Below the pieces are notes generated by a model. It was not told the DNA's origin. It did no database searches and was given only the letters and a program-made list of their open reading frames with translations. Below are positions 18,707 to 19,540 of a stretch of 19,540 bases of DNA, in pieces (within the stretch, counting starts at the first letter, position 1; each line of letters starts with the position of its first letter). This DNA comes from Chloroflexota bacterium. Its GTDB lineage: Bacteria; Chloroflexota; Anaerolineae; UBA7937. The translations under genes were made by a program, and so were the position numbers. The stretch is from NCBI GenBank assembly GCA_003453555.1, contig DMLA01000002.1, positions 1 to 19,540 on the forward strand. The letters run 5' to 3'.

Positions 18707-18725
18707 TTGGTGGAGGGTAGTCTCT

Positions 18726-18845
18726 ATGTCCAGGTTAGCGGTATCGGTTGTTTTGAGTTGGGCTTATGGGCTGGCTTTCGGGGTCCTTGCCGAGTGGGTG
18801 GTGAAGGGGAAACGGTTTGAGGAGGCCACAGATGGCCAAGGATAG
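18726..18845 (+). CDS. Small single-span membrane protein, 39 aa
   Basis: The ATG at 18726 has a good ribosome site, GGAGGG at 18712-18717, 8 nt away. The protein has one hydrophobic segment, SVVLSWAYGLAFGVLAEWVV (about 7-26), followed by a short charged tail. The open frame extends upstream to 18639, but that part lies over the terminator. Its end overlaps the next gene by 14 bp, suggesting coupling. Not recognised; size and shape suit a small membrane effector or a holin-like or toxin peptide, but this is only shape. Confidence 0.55.
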   Translation: MSRLAVSVVLSWAYGLAFGVLAEWVVKGKRFEEATDGQG

Positions 18846-19227
18846 GGAAAGTAAGAGGTGCGCCAAGCCCGGCTGCAAAGCCTGGGCGGTGAGGGGCGAG
18901 GAACTCTGCTACGCCCATCTGATGAAGCGGGGGCTCTACCGCCGTTTCTTCACCGACCAGGAGGTGCAGGCGATAGAGGAAGCGGCCTCCTCGGGAGAGT
19001 TGGCTCTGGACGATGTGATTGAGTTGCTCAGGGTGCTCATCGGGCGGGTGATAGAGGAAGAGGAGGATCCTCGCAAGGCTTTGCCTCTGGTGGAGAGAGG
19101 GATTCGCTCCTTGGTCTCGGCGCTCAGGGCCAGGAGGGCCCTCTCCGGCGAGGCGGCCGATGGGTTGGCCGCGGCCTTCGCCCAGGCTCTAGATGAACTA
19201 AGCACGGAGTTGGGGATAGAGTTGTGA
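18832..19227 (+). CDS. 131-aa protein with N-terminal Cys/His finger
   Basis: The ATG at 18832 lies 6 nt after GAGGAGG, preferred over the ATG at 18817. The N-terminus holds a probable zinc site, C10-X4-C15-X10-C26-X2-H29 (KRCAKPGCKAW, ELCYAHL). Similar fingers open many small phage or mobile-element proteins. The remainder is helical: FFTDQEVQAIEEAASSGELA, DDVIELLRVLIGRVIEEEED, and a C-terminal Ala/Leu-rich helix pair. No catalytic motif seen. Overlap with the preceding membrane peptide and 8-bp gap to the next gene place it in one operon. Confidence 0.7.
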   Translation: MAKDRESKRCAKPGCKAWAVRGEELCYAHLMKRGLYRRFFTDQEVQAIEEAASSGELALDDVIELLRVLIGRVIEEEEDPRKALPLVERGIRSLVSALRARRALSGEAADGLAAAFAQALDELSTELGIEL

Positions 19228-19235
19228 GGTGCGAG

Positions 19236-19540
19236 ATGTCTGTAGGTTTGGGAGAGGAGAGGCCCTCGCCTCTCACCATGGCCTGCCGTCCCTCGACCCT
19301 GTCGGGTTTGGGACAGGGCGTACCAGGGCAGGCGGGCGAGGACAGGCTGAGGGAGGCCATACGCCGCTACAGTCGCACTAAGCGGCAGAAGGGCCTCGCC
19401 ATAGACCAGAAGCCGGGCTGCATCTACGGGATGCTCCTGGGGGACGATGTGAAGGATATGCAGAAGGACCTGGAGGAGATAAAGAAGACCCTGCGAGGGG
19501 TTTTCGTTTCCGTCTTTCTCATCCTGGTGGGGCTTGTCTT
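19236..19540 (+). CDS. Coiled-coil and membrane protein, 3' end cut by window
   Basis: Open from the ATG at 19236 to the last base, 101 codons seen. GAGGTG at 19225-19230 is the ribosome site. The N-terminal 35 residues are low-complexity Gly/Pro/Ser-rich and coincide with nested inverted repeats. Then comes a basic helix (LREAIRRYSRTKRQKG), a Cys, a coiled coil with DVKDMQKDLEEIKKTLRG and a membrane helix running into the window end. The coiled-coil-then-helix end resembles XhlA-type phage lysis accessory proteins in layout, but I cannot claim homology. Confidence 0.6.
   Translation, partial: MSVGLGEERPSPLTMACRPSTLSGLGQGVPGQAGEDRLREAIRRYSRTKRQKGLAIDQKPGCIYGMLLGDDVKDMQKDLEEIKKTLRGVFVSVFLILVGLV
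19281..19333. repeat. Nested inverted repeats inside a coding sequence
   Basis: Outer arms GCCTGCC (19281-19287) and GGCAGGC (19327-19333) enclose inner arms CCCTGTC (19297-19303) and GACAGGG (19312-19318). The reading frame passes through without a stop. Confidence 0.65.

Overview
The window reads as ordinary bacterial chromosome plus one accessory end. GC content is moderate to high, promoters are close to the sigma-70 consensus, several genes start with GTG or TTG, and hairpin terminators with T tails separate the transcription units. The gene set is a Pst phosphate importer with two ATPase genes, an SbcD-type nuclease without its SbcC partner, a PP2C-like protein fused to a propeller-like domain, a B12-binding radical SAM protein, FeoAB with a four-Cys winged-helix protein, and a MocR/LysN-like aminotransferase. 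Dense palindromic intergenic repeats are also present. This fits Chloroflexota (Anaerolineae-like) best, but that is a guess from gene style, not a proven placement. No rRNA, tRNA or CRISPR array was seen.

Region 1 (1-4640) is phosphate uptake: promoter, pstB1, then a second pstB on the opposite strand converging on it, then pstS-pstC-pstA diverging from pstB2. No phoU is present. The two PstB proteins each deviate from consensus in different motifs, and in a complementary way. Region 2 (4640-10325) holds an sbcD-like gene and a PP2C-like membrane protein, ended by a strong terminator, then a PAS histidine kinase and an OmpR-type regulator in one operon. Region 3 (10327-16415) holds a radical SAM gene, then feoA-feoB-winged-helix behind a strong promoter with a Fur-like 7-1-7 palindrome at the start site, then an aminotransferase whose promoter is embedded in the hairpin that appears to end the feo unit.

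Region 4 (16420-19540) is accessory. A vapBC toxin-antitoxin pair has twin identical-geometry operators and is bracketed by two copies of a 27-bp palindromic repeat. It is followed by an island of tandem hairpins and a small DUF5658-like membrane protein on the minus strand. Next comes about 650 bp without a protein gene. The minus strand of this gap carries what looks like an undescribed structured RNA of about 270 nt: a TTGACA-17-TATATT promoter, several stems including one of 20 bp, and a T-tailed terminator. Back to back with it, a near-consensus promoter with a 20-bp operator-like palindrome drives a cassette of small proteins: 68 aa, a 39-aa single-span membrane protein, a 131-aa Cys/His-finger protein, and a coiled-coil plus membrane protein cut by the window end.

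The strongest candidates for something new are the orphan RNA, the small-protein cassette beside it, and the asymmetric PstB pair.
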